64,000 nt of DNA from Cruorifilaria tuberocauda (taxonomy: Eukaryota > Nematoda > Chromadorea > Rhabditida > Onchocercidae). The position numbers were made by a program, and so were the translations under genes. The notes under the pieces were generated by a model that was not told where the DNA came from, searched no databases, and was given only the letters and a program-made list of their open reading frames with translations. Position 1 is the first letter of the stretch; the number at the start of each line of letters is the position of its first letter. The stretch lies in contig JABVXU010000054.1 of the NCBI GenBank assembly GCA_013365365.1, positions 1-64,000 of the forward strand. Reading direction: 5' to 3'. Of the stretch, positions 1 to 10,900 are shown piece by piece.

Positions 1-35
<35 letters not shown>

Positions 36-531
36 TGGGAATCACGTTAATCCATTCATGCGCGTCACGAATTAGATGACGAGGCATTTGGCTACCTTTA
101 ATGATAGCCCTTCTTATGCTCTAAGTTATTGAAATCATATAATGGATAGCATAATCCTTAAATTAGAAGTCAGCTGTGCGGAATTGATAAATGAAATATC
201 TCTGATAAAAGTTTGAAATTATTTAATTTTTCTAAATAAATGAAAAAATAATATTATATTATAACGACATTAAGAATTAAGAAAACTTTACACACAATCT
301 TTTAATTTTAGTAGTGATTGAGATAAGGAATAAGAATATGATGTTATCACGATATTGACAATCTGAGTTATAATTAATCTGACTTTTTATTATTAGTCCC
401 CATGCATTAATTTTAATTTACAAGTTTATTCAGATAAAAATTATGGAAGTTGTTAATTAAAAAAAGAGTTATACTTATTATTCTTGAAATATTCCAAAGT
501 TCTCATAATATGTTTCTTTTTGTTTTTTTAG

Positions 532-2426
532 ATTGCTTCGCTTAGCTAATAATCCATCATTAACCAATATTGCAAAGAATGCATTTTCGCAAATTTCTAA
601 TAGACGTGGTTTGCGAATTCAGTTGATCAACAACAGCTTCACTCGAATACGACAAGGATTCTTCAGGTGGGATAACATGTTAACTTGCCACTTTGATTTC
701 TATTGTCATAGAAATGAAATAATAAATGTAATTGATAAATTAAATTCTTTATATTTGATTAGATCAGACTAATTAGGAATAGTCACCTCGAAAATTAACG
801 GTTCATTTCGATATTCTTGCAGCATTGCAGGCAATTAAGTCGCTTGAGAGAGTTCACGTTAGAAGGTCAAAAATTGAAGATTGAAGTGAATGCCTTCTCT
901 GGTCTTACGCAAGTTGATTTTTTCAATTTATTGGGTGTGATTTCATTTGGATCACGACCTTTCGAAAATGTTTCCAGGGTTCACAGGTGATAAAATTTCA
1001 TTTTATAACTAATTTATTATCATTCATATCTATTCTCTCTTCACTTTATTGCTTTTTCTCGTCTCAATTTTTGACTTTTCCAATTTTTTGAAATTTTAAA
1101 GACAAAAAAGACAAATCTTCGTTTTTCAACGGAACTATCTTAGCTTATATGCTGTAACTCATTTACCTTAAAGCTTAATTAATTTATTAAAATTGTCAAA
1201 CCATTCAATGCAAAACAACATGTTAATATTATTGCAGATGGAATAAATGCGATAAGTGAGAAGTGACAATGTCCATATATTATATCATTCCACTGGACAT
1301 TTAAAAATATTTTTTCAGGCTTGAAATTAGTCGCTCGAGTTTTTCTATTTTAGCCGGTGTATTCACCGCCATATCACATGTACGAGAAGTAAGTAATACT
1401 TAAATTCATTTTTGTTATTACAAAGAAATTACTAATGCAGTATTGATCATATATTAGCCAAACTTTTGAAAATTTTCTAAAATATATGATAAATTATTAC
1501 TTATTATGCTTATTGATAACTTATTACGCTACAGATTTATATCACCTCAAATGATATTGATACTGTTGGTACGGGAGCGTTTACTGGCCTTTATACCATT
1601 GGTTGCTTAACAATGAGTGATAATAAAATTGGAAACATTTCGGGTCATGCATTTTCATCTATCGTCAATATCGGAGAGATTATTATTGAGCGTAACAGTA
1701 TTCGACATCTGGAATCGGGAGCTCTGATAAGTGAAGCATGGCGAACCAGATTTCGGGATAACATACTGTACTGCAGTTGTGTCATCAACTGGCTGAGACA
1801 GATCAACGTAAGATCGCTTCTCGTTTTTCTCTCCTTCAAGTATCTTATGAATTCTTTTTCACACGCCCGAATCTCTCTATGTATAAGAAGAATTAGGTTT
1901 AGATTCTAAAATGAAAGTATTTTGTAGAGAAGTGTTTCTTTCATTATTGCTATATACTTAAAATAGTGATTGTCGACTTTACAAAATTATCAACTAGGTT
2001 ATTTTTCCAAGTTTAACTAACTTTTGTCCGTTCAACGGAAATTTTGAAATGATGAAAGGAAGTATCCCTTCTCATGCTAATAATATCTAGTTTTATGGAA
2101 ACTCTTGGTATATATGTAGAAATATTAAAATTGAGAAAATTTTTGACTGTTATTTCTCACGTTATGAATTAATTCTTAAACTATGAGAATTTTAATCAGC
2201 AATAGTTCAATTCTAGAAGGTTTAATTTTGAAATATTTTACAGGATTCAGTGTTACTAAGGAAGAATTTTTGTGGTGTAGAAGAGTTTCATCGGTCTCTA
2301 TCAAATTACAGGCCCAATTGTCAGAGGTCAAAACGAGGGCAACCCGCAACAACTGCTCCAACAACTTTACATTTTATTACCATATTCTACTTATTTATTG
2401 TTATATTTTACACTAAATTACTTTAA
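532..2426 (+). CDS. Leucine-rich-repeat extracellular protein, 3' part (5' exons outside window)
   Basis: Five exons with matching phases: 532-666, 831-986, 1319-1388, 1535-1807 and 2244-2426 (stop TAA 2424-2426). The translation shows LRR spacing: repeated L-x-x-N-x-ϕ segments with NAF/GAF motifs (AKNAFSQI, VNAFSGL, GAFTGLYTI, NKIGNISGHAFSSI, NSIRHLESGAL). It ends in a cysteine-flanked LRR cap (LYCSCVINWLRQIN, then NFCGVEEF and NYRPNC). After a short Thr/Pro/Ala stretch comes a hydrophobic tail ending YTKLL, which could be a membrane anchor or a GPI signal. The protein is therefore probably at the cell surface or extracellular. The first exon starts in phase after an acceptor (TTTTTTTAG), so upstream exons must lie before base 1 or in 1-531, where I found none. 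I cannot name the ortholog; LRR proteins of this size have many roles. Confidence 0.85.
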
Positions 2427-3422
2427 TTTTTGATTTCTTTGTTTGAAAATAGGAAATTGCGCACTCGTAGATGAAAGATTCAATTTATTTAATATTCAAA
2501 ATCTTCAACTTTAATTATTAATTGATACAATAATATCAAATTTCACCATGTTTTAAATAATCAAGTCGTCTTCGTGGAACTGATTGGCTTCAATAAGTTT
2601 TCTGTTACAACGGAAGAGACCAAAATTTCAAATTTCAAACTGAAACTTTCGAAAATACCCGAAGTTCTTTGTTATAAATTTATCTCTCAAAAATATTCTT
2701 TCTGCCAGTATGTTACGACTAATAATTTTATACTCTTTATTATGGTTTAAGTGTCTTTTATTTTATCGGTCATCTGTGTTTCCATCCATTATTCTTTAAT
2801 TGAAATTCAAAATTCTTTTAGGCTTTTCCCAATACAGTAAGTTCTCAACTTGGTGCCAAATTTCTTGTTTCTATTATTGGTCATCTTACTTTATTTAATT
2901 GTATTCTCTGAGTCTTTCAAAAGAAGCAAAACTTAAAAAATATGGATTTGACAATTCAGGGAGTCGGGAATTTGGAATTCGGAGATTTGAAATCGATAAA
3001 AATACTTGAATGAACTTTGACATTTCCTATTAATGGTTCCAGGGCTTCATATTTACTGAAAATTACTGAAAATATCCATTAATTTCTTCAATGACAATCG
3101 AGCTTCATAAAATTTGATTTGAATTAGCGAATTTCCTCACTTCCCATTCGCTTTTTTCCATAATTTGAAGAATAAAATGAAAGGAAATGATTAAAGTAGA
3201 AGTTTAACACATAATTGGTTAGAATTACTTGGAATCATTTGATAATTGCATATATATGCTCGAGCTTGTATGATACATTTTCCGCCTGTTATTCCAATTC
3301 ACAGATAAAAGTACATAATCAATTATAAGACACTACGAACAGTGCTGCTTCATTATTTTTGCTTCGAATCAAAGCACAGCAAAGTTATTTTGAATAAAGT
3401 AAAATGGATGAATTTATCAACA
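2427..3422. other. Intergenic, nothing recognised
   Basis: AT-rich spacer between the convergent LRR gene (plus) and transthyretin-like gene (minus). It should contain both 3' UTRs. I see no coding pattern, RNA gene or repeat worth calling. Confidence 0.5.
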
Positions 3423-4382
3423 TCAGCGATGTATACAATCTCGAGTTTCTTTCTCAAAAATAATTTCCATATTGACGGTACCGATATTAAAGAATTTTTC
3501 CACATGTTGACCACTGTTCACATATGAACTTGGTATCTCAAATGCCACTTTACGTTGACAAGGCTGAAATAATAGTTTATGATAATTGCCGAATAGAAAT
3601 ATTATAGGAACTAGAAATTTTTCCTCCGAGCAAACGAAAGATTTTAGAATGGAAAAACGATCGTGTTAATTTGGAAAAGATTTATTGTAAAATTGGAGAG
3701 TTTTTTTCTTTAAGATTTGATTATCTAAGTTTATTTGAATTAAAACATTTAGCCTTCCATTAGTCCATCATCGCAATCATGATAGATTTTGAGGATAGGA
3801 TCGATAGTGGTGATTTCACTGGTATAGCCACTTAATTCAAAATAACCATGAGAATTTGTTCTCCCTTCTTGCAACAGATCATCCATATCTGTTGCTGAAG
3901 ATTAATTTTGATTAGCTTTGGTTAGTGGAAATACAAAAGTAAATAACTTCCTCCCTTTCGCTTTTTATTACCATCTTTTGAGAATGATGGAATCATTTGG
4001 GAATGAATAACTGATCAAATTTTACAGACAGATATTTGAATCTATAATTCATAATCCGTTAACAGTTAAAATACACTTACTTTATAGAAAATAAAAACTG
4101 AATAAAATTTGTGTTCTCCACTAAATATTAAGAAGCAATTGAGATGGATGTTCTTATCAGTGTCAGAATAATCTTTTCCTTGCAAAGTGTTGGATGAACC
4201 ATGTTGGATGAATCTGAAGACTACAAGTTCAAGAAGAACTGACCATCCTCATCCCATAGTTTTACTTTTGTATTTGCTAAAGGCGAATCACCGCACATCA
4301 GAGTTCCCCGTACACCGGCACTTTGCGTTCGAAATCCATTCGCGGTGCAGAACAATACTGCCAACAGCGAGAAAATGAACAT
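3423..4382 (-). CDS. Transthyretin-like (TTL/ttr) secreted protein, missing second donor
   Basis: Minus-strand exons 4382-4244, 3894-3758 and 3563-3423 give about 138 aa, the usual length of nematode transthyretin-like proteins. The start ATG (4382-4380) directly follows TTTGCAG, a good spliced-leader acceptor, and opens a signal peptide (MFIFSLLAVLFCTANG). Family motifs appear in order: VRGTLMCG, NTKVKLWDEDATDMDDLL, GYFELSGYTSEITTIDP, IYHDCDDG, PCQRKVAFEIPSSYV and the end RDCIHR. All four family cysteines are present. The first intron has a normal donor (GTCAGT) and acceptor (CTTCAG). The second intron has a normal acceptor (TTTCAG, exon from 3563), but the required in-phase donor after base 3758 reads GAAGGC, with no GT; reading through meets a stop at 3751-3749. 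Either the gene uses a non-canonical donor, carries a recent inactivating change, or the base is a sequence error. Secreted TTLs are abundant in nematodes; the molecular role is unknown. Confidence 0.88.
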
Positions 4383-6633
4383 CTGCAAATTTCGTGAAAC
4401 TTTTAGAGAAATTTAAAGCAAATATTCTTATCATCATTCTAACTGAACGTAGCGATAAGAAAGAGTGGGAAAGATCTGTGAGCTATGATTAGTTCTACCT
4501 GTCAAACATGCAGGTATTATATTTTCATTCTAAAATTTTCGGAATTTTGATTTATTCTGCGTTTTAGTAATAATGAATTCTGTGCCTTAAAATCGATACT
4601 ATACTTAATTAACACATGAAGTAAAAAGCCTTAAAATGCTTTTTGTGGATATTTCATCGATATTTACCACTTCAAATAAAATTATAAGATAAAGATATGA
4701 CATAAGGCAATAATGCAATAGTATGGTAATATCATTTAGATATTATTTAAATCGAAATAGTATCACTTAAAAATTAGCGAATATCAATGCATTTTCAGTC
4801 ATTGTTAATTTTGATAAGTTTTAAAATTCATTTTAACTAATTGAAAATTTCGCTTGAATTAATTCTTTTTTCCAACATCTTGCAGGGAAAAAGATCAACG
4901 TGGAAAGATGCTTTTCTGATCTTAAAAGAATAATCTTTTCGCATAATCAGTTTTATTACAACATCTCATATTCATCTTTTCATTTATTTAATACTTCGTT
5001 TATATGCAGAAAGCAAATTAACAACAGTTTTAAAAAAGTTGGTGAAAGGAAATTTAATTTACTTCGAAAATCAAAAAATGTGTAAATTCAACTCATTTTA
5101 CTGATCGTTACCAGCGCATCAAAGATGATACTCCGTATCATCATATATTTACACTCTTTCTTATCAAAAGTGAATAAAATATGACTTCATATAATAGTCA
5201 ATACGTATGACAGGCTCTCTTGCGTAACCAGTTTTACACTTCCCAAACTGTTAAATTGTTGATATCACTACTTTTATCATTTGCAACTTGACTTTTACTC
5301 TAAACCTTATTAAAGTTCCATTCACGCATTTAAAAAACTAATAGAAATTTAAACCAATCAAAATGAATCACATCCAAGACGGCACTTCACATTAGCCATT
5401 ATTGATATATTATGTTAGGCTGATATCGACATAATTTTGAAATTCAAAATGCCATTTGCCAATCCAATTCTGTACGTATTATCTAAGATACAACAAAGGG
5501 AGTATCAAAAAAGTTTACTGGCAAGTTTCAGAAATTTCACTTTCAAATATGCGCAATTCGGTCTTCAGCATAAATTATTCCTATACATTAATCGGAATAT
5601 ATAACTGGAATTTCAATCAATCAATATTCATTATTACAAGTGATTTGAAAAGAATCTGCGGTTACAACTTTCTTAATTAATAACACAGCTCATTAAATAA
5701 AAAATGTAAATCTGAAAAGACTTCGACCAAAAAAATCATCTCGAGATTAACGACTTTTGATATCGAACACCCCGCAGATTACTGATTGATTTTCGGCTCG
5801 CCTGAAACTTAAAAAATTCCACATGGAAGTCATAACACCAATTAATCCAATGTACTATGTTTAAAAATATGAGAATTTGAAACTTTTCTCCACTAAATTT
5901 TGAGATATTTATTATATAAGAACAGCCCTAAAATAAAGCTTTTAACGGCATAGCTGTAAGCCTTCCTATATTACTAATGGAGTACCGAATAATTCGAGAA
6001 TTGCTCAACTTTTTGAAAAATGTTTTTCATTTGAACAATATTTTAAAAGACATAGACATAAAGACATCATTATCACCATATCGATTGGACGAATTACCTC
6101 AGATGTTTCTGGACTCACTGCACTATAACATTACGATACTGTCTATCATTTTCGTTTACATCAATAACTTACGGCTGATTACTTATGCATCCTAACTACA
6201 GATTTCATATTCATACTTGTAAAATATTAAGAATTTCATATCCAATAAGGGCAGATGTCAATCTGAATTCACAAAACACGGCTTCGAATTTTTGTGCCAT
6301 AAAGTGCATTTATATTGTATCAGTTGATATCGTGACTTTCAAAACGAAACTTTTTTGAAATCAAATTTGTCAAATCAGCAGTTTTCATAAATTAAATAGC
6401 AATCTCTTCCATTTCTAAAGTTTCAATAAACCTTTCCGCTTGTGAGCTATTCCCACCTAAAGCAAACTGCGGGAATCAAAAATACCGTCTACCTGAACTA
6501 GTGGAACAGTAATAAAAAAGTTATACTTGCCAACCTCGATTGAACTTTGGAGAGGACGACTGGTACTTTCCGGCCAACCGGTGCTCTGAATTCCGTTAAT
6601 GATAATTTCCATCAGCTTAGTCCGGTCATGTAA
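4383..6633. other. Intergenic between TTL and NAA80
   Basis: Shared upstream region of two divergent genes. Short open frames at 4900-5085, 5456-5680 and 5977-6195 have no recognisable motif or splice context. I see no repeat or RNA gene. Confidence 0.45.
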
Positions 6634-7922
6634 ATGTTCGATGAACAGTACATCTTTATGCCATTGATAGAGCGGGAAGATCTATGTTCGCAATGTATCG
6701 AATTGCTGAATCAGGTTAGCTTTCTATCGAATTCCGTCGCTTTCTATCGAATTTCGTCATTACGCCTCGGCATCATCAAAATTTAAATCGGAATATATCA
6801 GGAATGGCCACGAAGCGTGGGTGCACGTGAGAATACGTTGCGTAAATCACTTAATTTGAAACCTCCTATGTCGTTTGTTATGGTCAACAAAAAGACAAAT
6901 AAGTTAATGGGTCACGCAAGATTATGCCCACTCCCAAATGCATCGCAAAGTTGCTGGATTGAATCTGTTATCATTGATAGTAATTTAAGAGGTAAAGGTT
7001 TGGGATATCGTTTGATGGCGCAGCTGGAAGATGAAGCGAAGAAGTTTGGTTTCAAGAAGGTGAGCTATAGTCTCCGTCGTTTTCAAGTCTCAAGAATTCA
7101 AGAATTGTATTTCAAGCCACTAGTAGCAATAGTGCTATGAAATAATTACATGCAGTCCGAAGCATACCTAATATCGGGAAATTTGCACTAATGTTTGAAT
7201 TTTTTCAGGCTTATTTATCCAGTAAAAATAAACAGGGTTTTTATGCGAAATGTGGTTATTCAGCTTGTGAACCAGTGTTTAATGCTGGTGTCAATGCAGC
7301 GTTGTTTGAGAGATTCGATTTGGGAAAATTTTTCTCGTACAATGTATGTTGAGCGTTTGTATTTTTTCAAGGAATATTTTTTTATTTACATCAGTTCCAT
7401 TTCAGTTTTGATAGTTTTTCTGCTTATCAGCTTATCTGTTGCTTTGAGTATATAAGATCGAAAAAAACCTCGAAAGAATGCATCACTTTGAAATGTGTAG
7501 TTAGACTTAGCATTTAAAACTGCGTTATATTTAGATTGATACAGCTAGTTTCAATTTATTGCATTTTGTTAAATACAAAATGCAAATGAATGTTGAAACA
7601 AATCAGTCTCGAAAATTACAGTTTTAATGACTGTGTAAAATTGTTTTTACGGTTAATTCTGTTGTTATAGATTTTGTAGATTATGTATGCCATTTCAGTG
7701 AGAATTTTATTTTTGCAGAATCAATTTACTGGGACTAATTCATCGAACCCTAGTACTTCCAGTATATCTGCTCTTGGATCCAAAAAAAGCCTAGCAGCTC
7801 CACCACCAGCTCCTCCTTTTCCTCTTTCTTTTTCTTCTTCTCTAACATCAGTATTATCATCCGTTGAAGCATTGAAATTTGGTAACAAAAAAATTGATTA
7901 TATGTGTAAAATACTTCATTAA
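6634..7922 (+). CDS. NAA80: NAA80-type N-alpha-acetyltransferase (actin N-terminal acetylation)
   Basis: Exons 6634-6714, 6802-7059, 7209-7343 and 7719-7922 give 225 aa. An in-frame stop immediately precedes the ATG at 6634, which fixes the start. NAA80 features appear in order: the N-terminal helix ending ELLNQEWPRS (about 18-31), GHARLCPL (about 64-71), the strand ESVIIDSNLRGKGLGYRLM with the acetyl-CoA motif RGKGLG (90-95), FYAKCGY, then a linker with a proline tract APPPAPPFP (185-193), and a final IDYMCKIL that aligns with the human C-terminal strand. NAA80 acetylates the processed acidic N terminus of actin, working on profilin-bound actin in the cytosol; the proline tract is the expected profilin-binding element. 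It is shorter than the human protein (about 286 aa), mainly in the linker. The function is assigned from family knowledge; the substrate here is inferred. Confidence 0.88.
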
Positions 7923-10900
7923 TTTTCAAGTGCATTAATTTCGTTATTTGCTCAATAACTTATGGTTCTATGTATATCTTTATTGCAGTTAGTCATCATT
8001 TTAATGTTGTACTCTTATGTTTTATTGACTGATCAAAAAATTAATCATGTTTATAGTGTTTGCTGCTTTTCAAAGCTTTTTTCACATGGCACTGAATTAT
8101 TATGAAAATATTGTGTTCTGCGTTTTGAGTAAATACTGCCCAGACCGATTTTTCATGCAAGGAACACTTGAAACACTTGAAATTCGTAAATAAGTGGGAG
8201 AAACTGAGCTTTATTATTTAATTTTGTTTTGCTTACCTTTATTTATTCGAAACATTCATGCGAAATGAGAAGTTGAATATATTTCTTGTTGAATAGGGAA
8301 CAAGATTATATGAAGATATCTAGAAAAAATAAGACTCATTACTGCCTGTAAGATTTATTGATTTACAAAAAATGGATTTTTGGTTTCTTCAGTGTTGCCG
8401 AAATATTATCATTACCCTTACAACTGATAATTTTTTGAAAATAAAACGCTTCATTTTACTACTTCCGACCAAACAGAATATTTTTTAGAATGTTATTATT
8501 ATTATTCACTTATTTTATTCTTTCTTCCAACTTCAGAAACAATGGAAAACGATAAATTTTGAGAAAATATCTCAAGAGGCCTCATCGATCATTATTTCTA
8601 TAAATCTATTGTAAAATAACTTTTTTTTCTCGGAATAGGAAAGTATAGCTGGACGAAGAGGCGTGTTCTATACTATATGATGATGTAGAAGAGAAGCTAA
8701 CGGAACGAACCTGATCTATTAGTTTGAGTTAGAAAAGCAGAAGCAAGTGGGCTTAAAGACCCTAGCGTATATTAGAAAACAGCAATTTCGAGGATATAAT
8801 TAAATCAGTGAGTAATACAAGTGTGGTCGTCATCCCATCATCGAAAGTGACTTCAAAATTACTTTTGCATTCATACTATTTCTGAGCAGCATTTTTTCCT
8901 TTTTCAATTATGATACTATCAAAATGATAATACTCATCTGTTTGTATTTTATCTTTATAGAAATCACAAATCACATTTTTTTAATTTGTAGATGTACAAA
9001 AAGAGGAAGAGGGAAATAGAAAGAGAGAGGGAAAATTGTATTTTCAATTTCATTGAGTAACTGATGAAATAAGTTGCCAAGTTATTTCATTTGATACAGA
9101 TGTTTTTTGCAGCAAGTAGAAAATGTACAGAATATTTTGCTATTAATTATATCCATTCTCGATCGCAATGGACAAACACTTTAATAAGATCTCTCCTCAT
9201 TTCAAACTTTGAAACTTTCAGAAAGATCATTCTTTGCTCCCAAATATTTTTTCTCTAGTCCAAGTGCTAGTTAGCTTTTATCAGATTGCAAAAAATTGAA
9301 CTAAATGAGAAATTTAAAAAAAAAAATAAAATATCCTCTGTATACTTTAATGAAAAGGATATGTTTCAGTAGATTACGGATTGTAGTTCGAAATACTAAA
9401 AGGCTATTCTAACTCAAGTACCAGATAATATTTTACTGAAAAACCGACCATAGGAACTAAGACGAAAATGAATAAAAAATGAAAATTTATAATAGTACGA
9501 ATTGAGAATTTCCATCTGGTTTTCTTCTCATTTTATTCGAGAGTTTACATCGTAAGCTTGCTGGTTTAACTTTAATTACCTGAATTTTTTTAAGCTAACG
9601 AGCATGCTTGAACTTATCAGCTGAGGAAATTTTCTACAAATATTTCATTTCAATTTCATTAAACGATTTTTGTGTAAAACAATCATCTTCCACTCAAATA
9701 TAGTCATTAAAGTGAATCATTAAGTTTAGCTATTAGGTATTTGAATGCTACCCTAAATTAACTCATCCTCAGTTTTTCATTTCTTTTCCTGAAATTATAT
9801 GTCTTCTATTCTTCACGATACCTATTCCATACAATCAATTCTCGTTTTTCTGAATTCCCCAATAGTCTTTGTATCGAATGGCTTACTTCGACCGTTCTCA
9901 GTGTTCAAAGACTTCCAATTTCAGCATAATAAATAAAAAACAATGTCCTATTGTTTTTTTATTTATTATGCTGAAAATTTGGAAAAGTTAGCAATCAAAT
10001 CGAACCATATGAACTAATTCTAATCAATAAGGACGAACGGGAAGTAATTCCTAAAATCTTGAAATGATGCTGAGATTATTTCCTAACTTGGAAGGCAAAA
10101 CTTTTTCCAATTTTCCTGAATCTTCGAATAGCTTCCTTTTCCTTTAAAAAAAAAAGAGAGGAAGGAATGCTTCTCATTAAGCCAATTGTAATGTGTTTGA
10201 AGGAATGAAATGAATTTTTCAGCTCACATAATGGTAGCATTTGATATTTCTCAAAATATGTAAAATAAAATATTTAGCCCATATGCTATTGAAATCAATT
10301 TTTTTTTATTTTTGTTCATTTATTTCAAGAAATTTATCAATGACATATTCGGCTATAAATTAATTTTGCTATCAGTAAATCCCGTGGATAGGTCATGATC
10401 GATCCGGGCCACTACGTTGATAAATAGTTAAAATTATTTTTTTGTTTGCGATTTAAAGATAGAATAAAACTTGAAAGTTTCGATTTGGAAAACCGAATTT
10501 TCTCTTATTCACAAAAAAATTTCCTGCTTTTCAATTGATTAAATTCAAATTTACGTCAAGAAGATTCAATAATCATTCTTATTCTGTTCTATCAACTTGC
10601 AAAGCTCCTTTTCAACTTTCAATAAAAATGGCTTGCTTCTATGCAGAAGATTAATTTCATCAAGAAAAGAAGTTTTAATTTCAGTTAATTCACTGTGAAA
10701 GCTTGTTGTCCCAAACTTACAGTTATCCGTATGATATTTGCGCCAAGCGATAAGAAGAGTGCTGGATGTTTGCTGCTTGTAACTTCATGGACATATAGAA
10801 AGTGTGGATGTATTGCTAAACCTTCATAATAAGTTGTGATAAATCCTTAACTTCCGGCTCTCGTCTCAAATTCTGACAGTTTCAACAGCGGCACCCCTTC

